NCBI RefSeq assembly: GCF_000155635.1
Contig: NZ_DS990556.1
Coordinates: forward strand, 1,364,935-1,428,934
Source: Cyanobium sp. PCC 7001
Lineage (GTDB): Bacteria > Cyanobacteriota > Cyanobacteriia > PCC-6307 > Cyanobiaceae
Direction of reading: 5' to 3'
DNA: 64,000 bases
The first letter of the stretch is position 1, and the number at the start of each line of letters is the position of its first letter. The notes under the pieces are model-generated. The model saw only the letters and a list, made by a program, of their open reading frames with translations, was not told the origin of the DNA and ran no database searches. Positions 1-8,498 of this stretch are shown here, piece after piece. The position numbers and the translations under genes were made by a program.

Positions 1-701
1 TCGCCGATCTCGGGGTGGAGCGGGTGATCGTGGCCTGCCCGGTGAAGGGCAGCGTGGCCGGCGAGCCGGTGCTGAACATCGTGTTCGGCATCAACCACGG
101 GCTCTATGACCCGAGCCGCCACCGGGTGATCACGGCGGCTTCCTGCACCACCAACTGCCTGGCGCCGGTGGTGAAGGTGGTGCACGAGACCTTCGGCATC
201 CGTCACGGCTCGATCACCACCCTTCACGATGTGACCAACACCCAGGTGGTGGTGGATGGCTTCAAGGCCGATCTGCGCCGGGCCCGCTCCTGCCTGCACA
301 GCCTGATCCCCACCAGCACCGGTTCGGCCCGGGCGATCGGCCTGATCTTCCCGGAGCTGGAGGGCAGGCTCAACGGCCATGCGGTGCGGGTGCCGCTGCT
401 CAACGCCTCCCTCACCGACGCGGTGTTCGAGCTGGAGCGGCCGGTGAGCGCCGAGGCGGTGAATGCCGCCTTCGCGGCGGCGGCGCGGGGCCCGCTGCAG
501 GGAATCCTGGGCATCGAAACCCGGCCCCTGGTGTCGGTGGATTTCGTCAACGACAGCCGCAGCGCCATCGTCGATGCCCCCTCCACGCTGGTGGTGAACG
601 GCACCCAGCTCAAGGTCGTCGCCTGGTACGACAACGAGTGGGGCTACAGCTGCCGGATGGCCGATCTGGCCTGTCACGTGGCTGCGGCGGAGGGCAAGTG
701 A
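1..701 (+). CDS. ArsJ-associated type I glyceraldehyde-3-phosphate dehydrogenase, C-terminal part (5' end outside window)
   Basis: The frame is open from the first codon of the window, so the N-terminal NAD-binding half lies upstream. The visible part carries the GAPDH catalytic block SCTTNCLAP (active-site Cys), then HDVTNTQ, and ends with the typical WYDNEWGYS motif. Its TGA overlaps the ATG of the arsJ gene (TGATG), implying translational coupling. Family knowledge: a dedicated GAPDH makes 1-arseno-3-phosphoglycerate from arsenate and glyceraldehyde-3-phosphate, which ArsJ exports. A glycolytic role alone is possible, but the ArsJ coupling favours arsenic detoxification. Confidence 0.9.
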   Translation, partial: ADLGVERVIVACPVKGSVAGEPVLNIVFGINHGLYDPSRHRVITAASCTTNCLAPVVKVVHETFGIRHGSITTLHDVTNTQVVVDGFKADLRRARSCLHSLIPTSTGSARAIGLIFPELEGRLNGHAVRVPLLNASLTDAVFELERPVSAEAVNAAFAAAARGPLQGILGIETRPLVSVDFVNDSRSAIVDAPSTLVVNGTQLKVVAWYDNEWGYSCRMADLACHVAAAEGK

Positions 702-1969
702 TGGGGGCCCTCAGCCCACGGCAGCCCCTGAGCGCGCTGCAGCAGTACGCCATCGTGACCGCCAACTACTGGGCCTTTACCCTCACCGACGGCGCCCTGC
801 GGATGCTGGTGGTGTTCCACTTCCATCAGCTGGGCTACTCCACCCTGGAGATCGCCTTTCTCTTCCTCTTCTACGAGGTGTTCGGGGTGGTGACCAACCT
901 CTACGGGGGCTGGCTGGGGGCCCGCTTCGGGCTGAGGCTCACCCTCTGGAGCGGCACCCTGCTGCAGGTGGCGGCCCTGCTGATGCTGATCCCCGTGGCC
1001 GAAACCTGGCCGAAGTGGTGGAGCGTGGCCTACGTGATGGTGGCCCAGGCGATCAGCGGCATCGCCAAGGACCTCAACAAGATGAGCGCCAAGAGCGCCA
1101 TCAAGACCGTGGTGCCGGAGACCCCCGACGACCACAGCCGCGGCGAGACCCAGCTGTTCCAGTGGGTGGCGATCCTCACCGGTTCCAAGAACGCCCTCAA
1201 GGGGGTGGGGTTCTTTCTGGGCGGCGTGCTGCTCACCACGATCGGCTTCAACGCCGCCGTGGGCGCCATGGCCGCCGGTCTGGCCCTGGCCTTTCTGATC
1301 ACGCTGGTGCTGCCCGGCGACCTCGGCCGCATGAAGCGGAAACCCGCCTTCACGGCCCTGTTCTCGAAATCCCGGGGCATCAACGTGCTGTCGCTGGCGC
1401 GCTTCTTCCTGTTCGGCGCCCGGGATGTGTGGTTCGTGGTGGCCCTGCCGGTGTTCCTGCAGGCGGCTCTGGGCTGGCGTTACTGGGAGGTGGGCGGCTT
1501 CATGGGCCTGTGGGTGATCGGCTACGGGATCGTGCAGGGGGCGGTGCCGGCCCTGCGCCGCAGCTGGGGGCAGACGGCCCCGCCCGGGGTGGCGGCCGTG
1601 CAGTTCTGGAGCGCCGTGCTCAGCGCCATTCCGGCCCTGATCGCCATCAGTCTCTGGCGCCAGACGGGTCAGGCCGGCATCGCCGTGGTGCTGGGTCTGG
1701 CCGTGTTCGGGGTGGTGTTCGCCATGAATTCCTCGATCCACAGCTACATGATCCTGGCCTACACCGAAGCCGAGGATGTGAGCCTCAACGTGGGCTTCTA
1801 CTACATGGCCAATGCCGCCGGCCGGCTGGTGGGCACCCTGCTCTCGGGTGCCCTGTTCCTGGTGGGTGGGCTGCAGGCCTGCCTCTGGTGCTCGGCGCTG
1901 CTGGTGGCCCTGGCCGCGCTGACCAGCACGCGGCTGCCCACGCCGCCCCGCCAGGCGTTGCCGGCCTAG
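701..1969 (+). CDS. arsJ: ArsJ, organoarsenical (1-arseno-3-phosphoglycerate) MFS exporter
   Basis: A 422-residue polytopic membrane protein; the ATG overlaps the GAPDH stop by one base. The start is fixed by the motif QQYAIVTANYWAFTLTDGALR, the characteristic ArsJ N-terminus, followed by repeated hydrophobic segments of MFS type to the C-terminus. It is expected in the inner membrane, exporting the unstable arsenate ester made by the upstream GAPDH, after which it hydrolyses outside. The 3' end overlaps the convergent phosphate-binding protein gene by four bases. The pairing of arsenate export with a phosphate-binding protein fits arsenate entering through phosphate uptake. Confidence 0.9.
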   Translation: MGALSPRQPLSALQQYAIVTANYWAFTLTDGALRMLVVFHFHQLGYSTLEIAFLFLFYEVFGVVTNLYGGWLGARFGLRLTLWSGTLLQVAALLMLIPVAETWPKWWSVAYVMVAQAISGIAKDLNKMSAKSAIKTVVPETPDDHSRGETQLFQWVAILTGSKNALKGVGFFLGGVLLTTIGFNAAVGAMAAGLALAFLITLVLPGDLGRMKRKPAFTALFSKSRGINVLSLARFFLFGARDVWFVVALPVFLQAALGWRYWEVGGFMGLWVIGYGIVQGAVPALRRSWGQTAPPGVAAVQFWSAVLSAIPALIAISLWRQTGQAGIAVVLGLAVFGVVFAMNSSIHSYMILAYTEAEDVSLNVGFYYMANAAGRLVGTLLSGALFLVGGLQACLWCSALLVALAALTSTRLPTPPRQALPA

Positions 1970-3001
1970 CGGAATTCAGGCTTGCGGGTGTCGTCGAAGC
2001 TGCGCCGCAGGGCCGCCTCGATCCCCAGGCCCACCGGCAGATCCCCTCCGAAGGAGGTGCCGAGGATGTGCCGGTAGAGCTTGGATTCCACCAGCCTGTA
2101 GGTGTCCGCCGGCAGCGGGATGGAGCCCGCCTGTTCCACGAAGCGCAGGCCATTGCCCACGGTGTAGCCCACGAAGCTGCGGATCTCGTCATCGGCGAGC
2201 ATCTGCCGGTCATTGACGTAGATGAACAGCGGCCGTGCCAGCGGCTTGTAGAGACCCTTCTGCACCGCGCTCACCGAGGGCGGCACCGGCTCGGCCCCCG
2301 GGGCAGCGATGGGCAGGGCCCTGATCCGTTCAGCATTGGCGGTGTAGTAGGCGAAGCCGAAATAGGCCATGGCGTTGGGATCGCTGGCCACGCAAGCCAC
2401 CAGCACCGTGTCGTCTTCGCTGCTCTCCACATCGGTGCGGGCGTTGGCCTTGCCGCCATTGATCGCCTCGTTGAAGTAATCGAAGGTGCCGGAATCCGCT
2501 CCCGGCGCGCAGAGACGCAGGGGGTTGTCGGGCCAGGCGCCGTTGATCTGGTTCCAGCGCTTCACCCTGCCCTGGGCAGACCGCGACCAGGTGCGCTGCA
2601 GCTCCTCGGTGGAGATCGCGGTTGCCCAGCTGTTGCCGGGGTTCACCGCCACCGTGAGGGCATCGAAGGCCAGGGGCAGTTCGATGAAGGTGATGCCCGC
2701 GTCGGCGCAGACCTGGAGCTCCTCGCTGCTGATCGGGCGCGAGGCGTTGGCGATCGGGACCTCGCCGGAACAGAAGGCCCGCAGGCCGGCGCTGGTGCCC
2801 ACCACGCTGAGCTCCAGCTTCACGCCGCGGCCCCGGGCGGTGCTGCCGTAGCCGGCGATGGCACGCTCGAGGATCGGCGACACGGATGCTGGAGCCCGTG
2901 ATCCGGATGGGGGTGACCTGCGGTTCCGGGGAGGGGCCGCAGGCGGCCAGCAGGGCCGCCAGAAGCGGCAGCACAGCCGCGGCCGGGTGGTGGGCAGCCA
3001 T
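1966..3001 (-). pseudogene. PstS-like phosphate-binding lipoprotein gene with a single-base frameshift
   Basis: The ATG at 3001 opens a lipoprotein signal (MAAHHPAAAVLPLLAALLAAC, lipobox Cys at residue ~21) followed by the PstS-type strand PIRITGSS. The frame then becomes meaningless, and the expected continuation SVSPILERAIAGYG lies in the next frame and runs to the stop at 1966. Skipping one base near 2887 restores GSSSVSPILERAI and a protein of ~344 residues with VGTSAGLRAFCSGEVPIANASRP, typical of PstS/SphX phosphate-binding proteins. Either a true frameshift inactivates it or the base is a sequencing error. A one-nucleotide change in an otherwise perfect gene makes both plausible. It is convergent with arsJ. 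Confidence 0.8.
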
Positions 3002-3137
3002 CGGAACCGGGCGAGGGACAGACCTCCAGCGTGACCAATCAACGTGAGTTGTTGGTTAAGGAACGCTGGTGTCCGCCCCTGTCCGTTACAGCGCGAATCG
3101 GCGCCGGGCTCGAAGATCGTGGGGATCGCCCGGACCG

Positions 3138-3335
3138 ATGAGCCCCCTGTTCTCCTGTGCCGGATGCGGCGTGCAGATCGAGCGTTCCCTGCGGCTCTAC
3201 ATGCAGCAGAAAGGCCGCGTGTTCTGCTCCACCTGCATCGACCGGCAGGAAGCGGAACGCCAGGACCCTGGTCCGCACCCTGGTCCCCAGGAGCCACCGT
3301 CCGCTGATGCGGATGCACGGCATCCGTCAGGGTGA
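3138..3335 (+). CDS. Small two-CxxC zinc-ribbon-like protein
   Basis: A 65-residue protein. The ATG at 3138 is chosen because homology-like content starts immediately with MSPLFSCAGCG. Two CxxC pairs (CAGC near residue 7, CSTC near residue 31) could bind one zinc ion. The C-terminus is Pro/Asp-rich and probably disordered. It lies just upstream of another small hypothetical gene on the same strand. No function is assigned. Longer starts in the frame (3069) would add arginine-rich residues without support. Confidence 0.6.
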   Translation: MSPLFSCAGCGVQIERSLRLYMQQKGRVFCSTCIDRQEAERQDPGPHPGPQEPPSADADARHPSG

Positions 3336-3357
3336 TGGTGCCTGAGTTGTTGTCCCC

Positions 3358-3765
3358 ATGGCGGATACCCCCTATCTGATTGCCCTGGCTTTTCTTGAAC
3401 AGAACGGCAGCCGGGCCCTGCCGTTGGCGGGTCGATCGCTGCCTGCCGCAACCGCCGGCGACGGGGATCCCAGCGAGGATCCCGGCGAGGCAGGCCGCGA
3501 TCTGGCCCTCGAGCTGCTGCTGCGGGTGTGGCAACGCAGCGACCAGGGGGCCCTGGGGCGAGCCGCCGGCGACACCAGCCTGCTGCTCGTGGTGATGCCG
3601 ATGGAGGCGATGAACGCCCAGCTGCCCAGGCTCAAGGCCGCCTGGATCGCCGGGGGCGACACCGCGGCGGTGCTGCAGGAGCTGAGGGCCCTGGTGTCCC
3701 AGGCCTGGACTGTGACGATCGCCAAGTACGAGCCCGTGAGCTTCCGCCCCTACCCCAGCGCATGA
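3358..3765 (+). CDS. Conserved-looking hypothetical protein
   Basis: A 135-residue soluble protein starting with ATG at 3358 (MADTPYLIALAFLEQ). No signal peptide or membrane segment. The central part is acidic (GDGDPSEDPGEAG), followed by amphipathic helices and a C-terminus ending KYEPVSFRPYPSA. The sequence has codon and amino-acid use like its neighbours, and the overlapping frames are arginine/alanine-rich shadows. Not recognised as a known family; 22 bp after the small zinc-ribbon gene, so possibly co-transcribed. Confidence 0.6.
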   Translation: MADTPYLIALAFLEQNGSRALPLAGRSLPAATAGDGDPSEDPGEAGRDLALELLLRVWQRSDQGALGRAAGDTSLLLVVMPMEAMNAQLPRLKAAWIAGGDTAAVLQELRALVSQAWTVTIAKYEPVSFRPYPSA

Positions 3766-3780
3766 CCCCGCCCGTGATCC

Positions 3781-5325
3781 TTAAGCGGTTGACCGGCGCC
3801 GGACGCGCACGGGCAGGCCGTCGGCGGGAAAGATCAGCAGGTTCTGGCGCTGATTCTCCAGCGACGCCGGGCCGTTGACCAGCTCCCAGGTGTAGTGGCG
3901 CAGCAGCTGGGCCAGCATCACCGTGGCCTCCAGCATCGCCAGATGTTCGCCGATGCAACGGTGGGGCCCTGTGCCGAAGTCGATCATCGGGGGCGCCAGC
4001 CCCTCCGGGCCGCCCGGCAGCCAGCGTTCGGGCAGGAACTCCAGGGGCCTGGGGTAGGCCAGCGGATCCCGGCCGGCCCCCTGCATCGACCAGACCACCG
4101 TGGTTCCCGCCGGCACCCTGCCGACCCCCTCCAGGTGGGTCTCCTTCACCACCTGCAGGGCCGTGGATCCCGAGGCCACCGAAAACAGGCGCAGCGTCTC
4201 GCGGATCACCCCCCGCACCAGATCCAGTTCGCCGATGCAGGCCGGTGTCAGGCCGCCATGGCGTTCCCAGGCCTGATCCACCTCCTGCCTCACCCGGGCC
4301 AGCACCTCGGAGTGGAGTGCCAGCGATCCGGTGGCGAAGGAGAGGGTGTGGGCCGTGGTGTCGGTGCCGGCGATCAGAAATTCAATGGTCTCGGCCAGCA
4401 GGGTGTCCTGGTCGTAACGGGGCTCCTTGGCCGCGATCCGCACCAGCAGCGACTGGCGGAACAGGGGGCTGAGACCTGTCTCGGTGCAGGCGCTCCCATC
4501 GCCGCCGCCCCCATCCCGCAGGCGCAGGGCGAGGGCCACCCGGGGGGCGAGCAGATCCTCCAGCACCCGGCGGGCGGCCCAGTAAGCCCGGGAGGTCCGG
4601 GTGGGCAGATGTTTCATCCAGGGGCTCTCACCGGCGGCGAGCCGGAAGAAGCGGCGGCCGAGCACTCCCATGGCCTGGTAGGCGCGGGCCACATCCAGGG
4701 GCGGGCCTTCCGGGCTCTCCGCCCCGTCCTGCAGGGGGATGCCCAGCATCAGGGTGGCGATGACCCGCATCGCCAACTCCACGAACAGGGGATCCAGGGC
4801 GATGGCCTGCCCGGCCGGTGCATGCGCGATGCGCTCCAGAACCAGGGCGCTGGCCTGCTGGAGCAGCGGCAGATGGGCGGCGGTGCTGGCGGCGGTGAAC
4901 CCTGGATTCCAGGCCCGGCGCCGCCACTGCCATTCCGCCCCCTCCTCGCCGATCAGGATCGGGCCTCGCATGTCATTCCAGGCCCGCCGCATGGCGGGCG
5001 AGCGGATCAGGCAGCCGGAACGCATCCCCTGCACGATCGCGGACTCGATCAGGGCAGGGCGGCTGAGCACGAGCACCGGCTTGCCGGCCCAGTACACATA
5101 GGCCGGGCCGCACGCCCGGCTCCAGTCATGGAGGAGCTGGAAAAACTGCTTGCGGCGTACGGCGGCCAGCACCGCCGGCAAGTGACCGAGCAGCGGAACC
5201 CCCGGCGGTGACGGCAGCCGCCGCAGGAGCGCAAAGCGTCGGCGGCGCCGCCAGGCGCCCCAGGCCAGCAGGCCCGCCGCTGCCAGCAGCGCGAGAAGGA
5301 GCAGGCCGGGCAGCGGGATCAGCAC
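3781..5325 (-). CDS. Cytochrome P450
   Basis: A 514-residue protein. The GTG at 5325 is chosen: AGGAG lies eight bases upstream and the N-terminus LIPLPGLLLLALLAAAG is a membrane anchor. P450 signatures in order: the proline-rich hinge LPSPPGVPLLGHLP, the I-helix AGTDTT, the K-helix ETLR (ExxR), and the heme-ligand loop FGTGPHRCIGEHLAM with the axial Cys. It is therefore a monooxygenase of unknown substrate, needing an electron partner not seen here. It is the last gene of a four-gene minus-strand run (DUF6632-like, MBL hydrolase, secreted protein, P450). Confidence 0.93.
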   Translation of the reverse strand: MLIPLPGLLLLALLAAAGLLAWGAWRRRRRFALLRRLPSPPGVPLLGHLPAVLAAVRRKQFFQLLHDWSRACGPAYVYWAGKPVLVLSRPALIESAIVQGMRSGCLIRSPAMRRAWNDMRGPILIGEEGAEWQWRRRAWNPGFTAASTAAHLPLLQQASALVLERIAHAPAGQAIALDPLFVELAMRVIATLMLGIPLQDGAESPEGPPLDVARAYQAMGVLGRRFFRLAAGESPWMKHLPTRTSRAYWAARRVLEDLLAPRVALALRLRDGGGGDGSACTETGLSPLFRQSLLVRIAAKEPRYDQDTLLAETIEFLIAGTDTTAHTLSFATGSLALHSEVLARVRQEVDQAWERHGGLTPACIGELDLVRGVIRETLRLFSVASGSTALQVVKETHLEGVGRVPAGTTVVWSMQGAGRDPLAYPRPLEFLPERWLPGGPEGLAPPMIDFGTGPHRCIGEHLAMLEATVMLAQLLRHYTWELVNGPASLENQRQNLLIFPADGLPVRVRRRSTA

Positions 5326-5380
5326 GGCGGCAGCTCCTGAAGACGGTGGCGGCCCGGCACTGCCGGGATCGGTGCAGGCC

Positions 5381-5887
5381 TCATGGGGAGACGGCCCGGC
5401 GGCAGATCCAGGCCAGCCTGGCCGGAGCCTGCGGATCCGGCGTGCCGGCATAGGCGACCCAGGCTCCATCCGGGTCCTGAACCTCCAGGCGGCGATCGTC
5501 GCAGCGGGCCCGCATCCGGCGTTCGCGCACCTGCCAGGCCGGCCCCGTTGCCGGGCGCTGCAGCAGCACCACCGCCCGGAAGGCCACCAGCGGCTCGGGG
5601 CCATCGGCGGCGGGCACAGGATCGGCCAGGTACTCACCGGCGCGCAGATCGGCCCGATCGAGCGCCCGCACAAACACCCACTCCCGGCGCGCCAGGCCCT
5701 CGGGCGGGCCCTGCTCGAGCAGGGCGGTGCGGACCTGGACCCAGGCCGCCGGCTCGGGCGGGGGCGTCCAGGGCGGGGGCACCTCGGCCGCTGCCTGGGC
5801 CCGGGCCGCCAGAGGCTGCAGCCCGACGGCAAGGAGCAACAGACTGAGCCCCCAGGGGCCAGGGCCGGGGCGACGGACAGGGCTCAT
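5381..5887 (-). CDS. Secreted hypothetical protein
   Basis: 168 residues. The N-terminus MSPVRRPGPGPWGLSLLLLAVGLQPLAARAQA is a Sec signal peptide with predicted cleavage after ARA. The mature part is Pro-rich, then contains two cysteines (RARCDDRR, WICRR) that could form a disulphide. Its ATG overlaps the stop of the upstream MBL gene (ATGA), so it is translationally coupled in the P450 operon. No family recognised. Confidence 0.65.
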   Translation of the reverse strand: MSPVRRPGPGPWGLSLLLLAVGLQPLAARAQAAAEVPPPWTPPPEPAAWVQVRTALLEQGPPEGLARREWVFVRALDRADLRAGEYLADPVPAADGPEPLVAFRAVVLLQRPATGPAWQVRERRMRARCDDRRLEVQDPDGAWVAYAGTPDPQAPARLAWICRRAVSP

Positions 5888-6627
5888 GCCGTCAACCGAT
5901 CCGTCGTCAACCGATCGGCCAGGGCCCCGAGCAGTCCGGCCCCATCGCCGCGCCAGGCGCTGCCGTGCATGCAGGCGAGCAGGGCCGGCTTGGTGGCGGC
6001 GAGCTTCTCGAGCAGGGCACGGGCCTCGGTGGTGTGGGAGAAATAGTCGAAGGCCTGGCGGAAGGCCTCGCTCGGCCCGAGGATGTCGCCCTCGGTGACG
6101 GGCGGGAGATCGGCCCCTCCCTGGGTGAACAGATCACCGCAGAACAGGGTCGCGGTGTGGTCCTCGCTCAGGAAGCCGCAGTCCCAGCCATGGGGCAGGT
6201 GGGGGGCGTCGAGCCAGCGCACGGTGTGCTGCCCGAGGCAGAGGGCCTCCCCGTCCTGCAGGGCCCGGGGCGCGCGATCGGCCAGATCCTCGATCGAGAC
6301 CATGGCCGCCACCGTGCCGCAGAGGGGCCTGGAGCGGGGCGCGACCGCCAGCCATTCATTCAGGGAGCCGCACTCGTCGGCCTCCACATGGGAGAAGGCG
6401 ATGTGGCGCAGGGTGTCCACCGGCAGCACATGGGCGACGGCCTCCCGCACCAGGGGAAAGATCCGGCGCGGTCCGGTGTGGAACAGCAGGGGTTCGTCGT
6501 CCCGGATCAGGTACTGGTTGAAGGAGAAGCCTCCGGCGCCTTCGATCTGCACGGGCGTGCTGATGCGGTAGATCCCCTCCGCCACTTCCTGCACCTGGGT
6601 GCCCGACTCCGCGTTGGTCACGGTCAT
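5884..6627 (-). CDS. MBL-fold metallo-hydrolase
   Basis: 247 residues; the ATG at 6627 is preceded by GGGGAG and begins MTVTNAESGTQVQEVAEGIYRIS. The order of motifs resembles the beta-lactamase-like domain of flavodiiron-type (ODP) proteins: LLFHTGPRRIFP, then AFSHVEADECGSLNEWL (metal-binding HxExD block), LDAPHLPHGWDCG and LFCGDLFT. No flavodoxin domain follows, so it is a stand-alone MBL domain. The substrate is unknown; possible hydrolase or oxygen/NO-handling role. It sits between a small membrane protein and a secreted protein in the P450 operon. Confidence 0.82.
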   Translation of the reverse strand: MTVTNAESGTQVQEVAEGIYRISTPVQIEGAGGFSFNQYLIRDDEPLLFHTGPRRIFPLVREAVAHVLPVDTLRHIAFSHVEADECGSLNEWLAVAPRSRPLCGTVAAMVSIEDLADRAPRALQDGEALCLGQHTVRWLDAPHLPHGWDCGFLSEDHTATLFCGDLFTQGGADLPPVTEGDILGPSEAFRQAFDYFSHTTEARALLEKLAATKPALLACMHGSAWRGDGAGLLGALADRLTTDRLTA

Positions 6628-6674
6628 GACGTGCTCCCCCGGTATCGGGCCTTGTTCAGTGGGGCCGGCGTTGT

Positions 6675-7094
6675 CTAGCTCGCCGCGAGCCTGGGGGCCG
6701 GCCGGTTGAGCACCAGGAGCACGGCTCCCACCAGGATCAGGGCCGGGATGTCGCCGAAGAGGTTGGCCTGCTCCATCGGATCGCGCAGGGCCTGCACCAG
6801 CATCACCAGCCCATGCACCAGGCTCGACCAGCCGGCGAAGCCGATCAGGCTGCGGTGCTCCGCCGGGGCCCGGGCCGCCAGCAGCAGGTAGACCCCCAGC
6901 ACCGCGAAGGTGGCCAGGATCATCTGCTCGTATTCCGCCTGGCGCGGCATCCACATGAAACCGTCGGGCCAGAGCACCGTGAGCGGGTAGAGCCCCACGG
7001 TGTACACGATCCCCACCGCGATCAGCGCGATGCGCAGGGCTTTGTCCTGGTTGAGGCTGTCCATGGGTTCCGGCCTGCTGCGATGGCGGCGCAT
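6675..7094 (-). CDS. Small four-helix membrane protein (DUF6632-like)
   Basis: 139 residues from the ATG at 7094 (GGGAG upstream); the alternative ATG at 7064 gives 129 residues and better matches the usual start before QDKALRIALIAVGI. Four hydrophobic segments, with conserved-looking MPRQAEYEQMILATFAVLGVYL and SLIGFAGWSSLVHG stretches, resemble the DUF6632 family as I remember it. Membrane location is clear; function unknown. First gene of the four-gene P450 operon. Confidence 0.7.
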   Translation of the reverse strand: MRRHRSRPEPMDSLNQDKALRIALIAVGIVYTVGLYPLTVLWPDGFMWMPRQAEYEQMILATFAVLGVYLLLAARAPAEHRSLIGFAGWSSLVHGLVMLVQALRDPMEQANLFGDIPALILVGAVLLVLNRPAPRLAAS

Positions 7095-7158
7095 CTTGGG
7101 GTTCTCCCTCTTTAGGCATGGTCCACGGGCCTGGCCACAGGGCGGCGCAACGCTGTCT

Positions 7159-8346
7159 TCAGCGGCCAGGGCCGGCGTCCGGCTCGGTGGCCTGCTGCCG
7201 CAGCTCACTCACCACGCCGTTGCGCTTGAGGGCACTGATCGCCCGGTCGATCCGCTCCGCCGTGGCCGCCGGCAGGCTGGGGGAGAGCACGAAGGCCTGG
7301 GATTCGGGCCGGATGCCCTGCAGCGCCAGGATGGGCCGGGCGCCCTGGAGCGGCGCGTGGATCAGCGCGTAGCGCAGCTGCAGGTTGTCGCTCAGCAGGG
7401 CATCGACCCGTCGGGACACCAGCTGGTCGATGCCGGAACGGAGGCTGGGCAGGGGCACGATCGCCACCTTCGGCGGGGTCCCTCCGGCGTTGAGCTCCTG
7501 CAGCAGGGCCTCGCTCACGGTGCCGTCACGCACCCCCACCCGCAGGCCGCGCAGATCGGCCACGGAGCGGAGACGGGAACTGGGCAATCCCTGGGCCTGG
7601 CGGGCCACGTTCACGGTGAGGTAGCCCACCAGCAGCGAGGCCGACACGATCCGCACCAGGTAGGCCAGCAGCACGATGCCCTGGCCGCGGCTGGTGGCCA
7701 CGAGGGTGTTGCTGCCAGGGCCGGTGGCCAGCATCTGGAACACGGCCGTGAAGCTGCGGGTGCGGCCGCGGCTGAGGGTCTGGGGCTGCTGGCCGTAGTG
7801 CTCCAGGCGCCAGATGAGCAGCGCCAGCAGGGCGATCGCCGCCAGGTAACCGCCCAGCAGCTGCAGCAGGGTGGGGGTGAACAGGGCCAGCAGGAAGGAG
7901 CGGCCCAGATCCAGCCGGCTCTGCAGCACCATCACCGCCAGCCCGTCCTCCTGAAACGGCAGGCTGAAGCGGTAGCGCTGCAGCCGCTCGGGGGACACGT
8001 TGATGCACCCCACCGCCACATCCAGATCGCCGTTGCGGCTGGCCTCCAGCATCGCCTGCACCGACGGCCACTCCGAGAGCACGTAGGGCAGCCGCTCGCG
8101 GGTGGAGATCCGGCTCCACAACTCCACCGCGAGGCCCCGCCAGTCGCCGCCCTCGCGGTCACTGCAGGGAGGCGCGCCATCCACCACCCCCACCCGCAAC
8201 ACCGGCAGGGCCGACTCAGCCCGCCCACCCGGTTCCAGCGCTGCAGCAGTGGCTGGCATGGCGATGGCCAGCAGCACCGCCACGCAGGACCTCAGCCAGG
8301 GGGCGGGACGGGCCCTGGCGATGCGGAAGGCCCGGCGTTCTGGCAT
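7159..8346 (-). CDS. GluR0-like ligand-gated ion channel / periplasmic-binding receptor
   Basis: 395 residues. The signal peptide (to about residue 37) is followed by a bacterial solute-binding lobe with LRVGVVDGAPPCSDREGGDW. Then come a membrane helix (LLQLLGGYLAAIALLALLIW), a pore-like re-entrant segment SFTAVFQMLATGPGSNTL, a second helix (IVLLAYLVRIVSASLLVGYL), and the second binding lobe. This is the topology of prokaryotic ionotropic glutamate receptors. The potassium filter TVGYG is absent; TGPGSN occupies that position. A promoter-like motif abuts the annotated start, so the true start could lie slightly downstream. Confidence 0.75.
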   Translation of the reverse strand: MPERRAFRIARARPAPWLRSCVAVLLAIAMPATAAALEPGGRAESALPVLRVGVVDGAPPCSDREGGDWRGLAVELWSRISTRERLPYVLSEWPSVQAMLEASRNGDLDVAVGCINVSPERLQRYRFSLPFQEDGLAVMVLQSRLDLGRSFLLALFTPTLLQLLGGYLAAIALLALLIWRLEHYGQQPQTLSRGRTRSFTAVFQMLATGPGSNTLVATSRGQGIVLLAYLVRIVSASLLVGYLTVNVARQAQGLPSSRLRSVADLRGLRVGVRDGTVSEALLQELNAGGTPPKVAIVPLPSLRSGIDQLVSRRVDALLSDNLQLRYALIHAPLQGARPILALQGIRPESQAFVLSPSLPAATAERIDRAISALKRNGVVSELRQQATEPDAGPGR

Positions 8347-8347
8347 C

Positions 8348-8362
8348 GGGGGATTCTGGCGC
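8348..8362 (-). promoter_or_regulatory. GCGCCAGAATCCCCC motif, copy 1 (putative -10 region)
   Basis: Read on the minus strand this 15-mer is identical to one at 13878-13892 and shares 14 bases with 18704-18717. All lie just upstream of gene starts on the matching strand. CAGAAT could act as a -10 box. Here it ends only one base before the annotated ATG of the receptor gene, implying a leaderless message or a later start. Confidence 0.4.
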
Positions 8363-8498
8363 CCCCCCTGGCCTGGACTCGGGCGCCACGCCTTGGCATG
8401 AGGAGATATGAACCCCCTCCGGGGCCTCCAGGGGCATTGCCTACGTTGAATCGGGCGGTCCGGCCCGGCCTTTCAGCATTCCCGCCCGGTCCAACACC

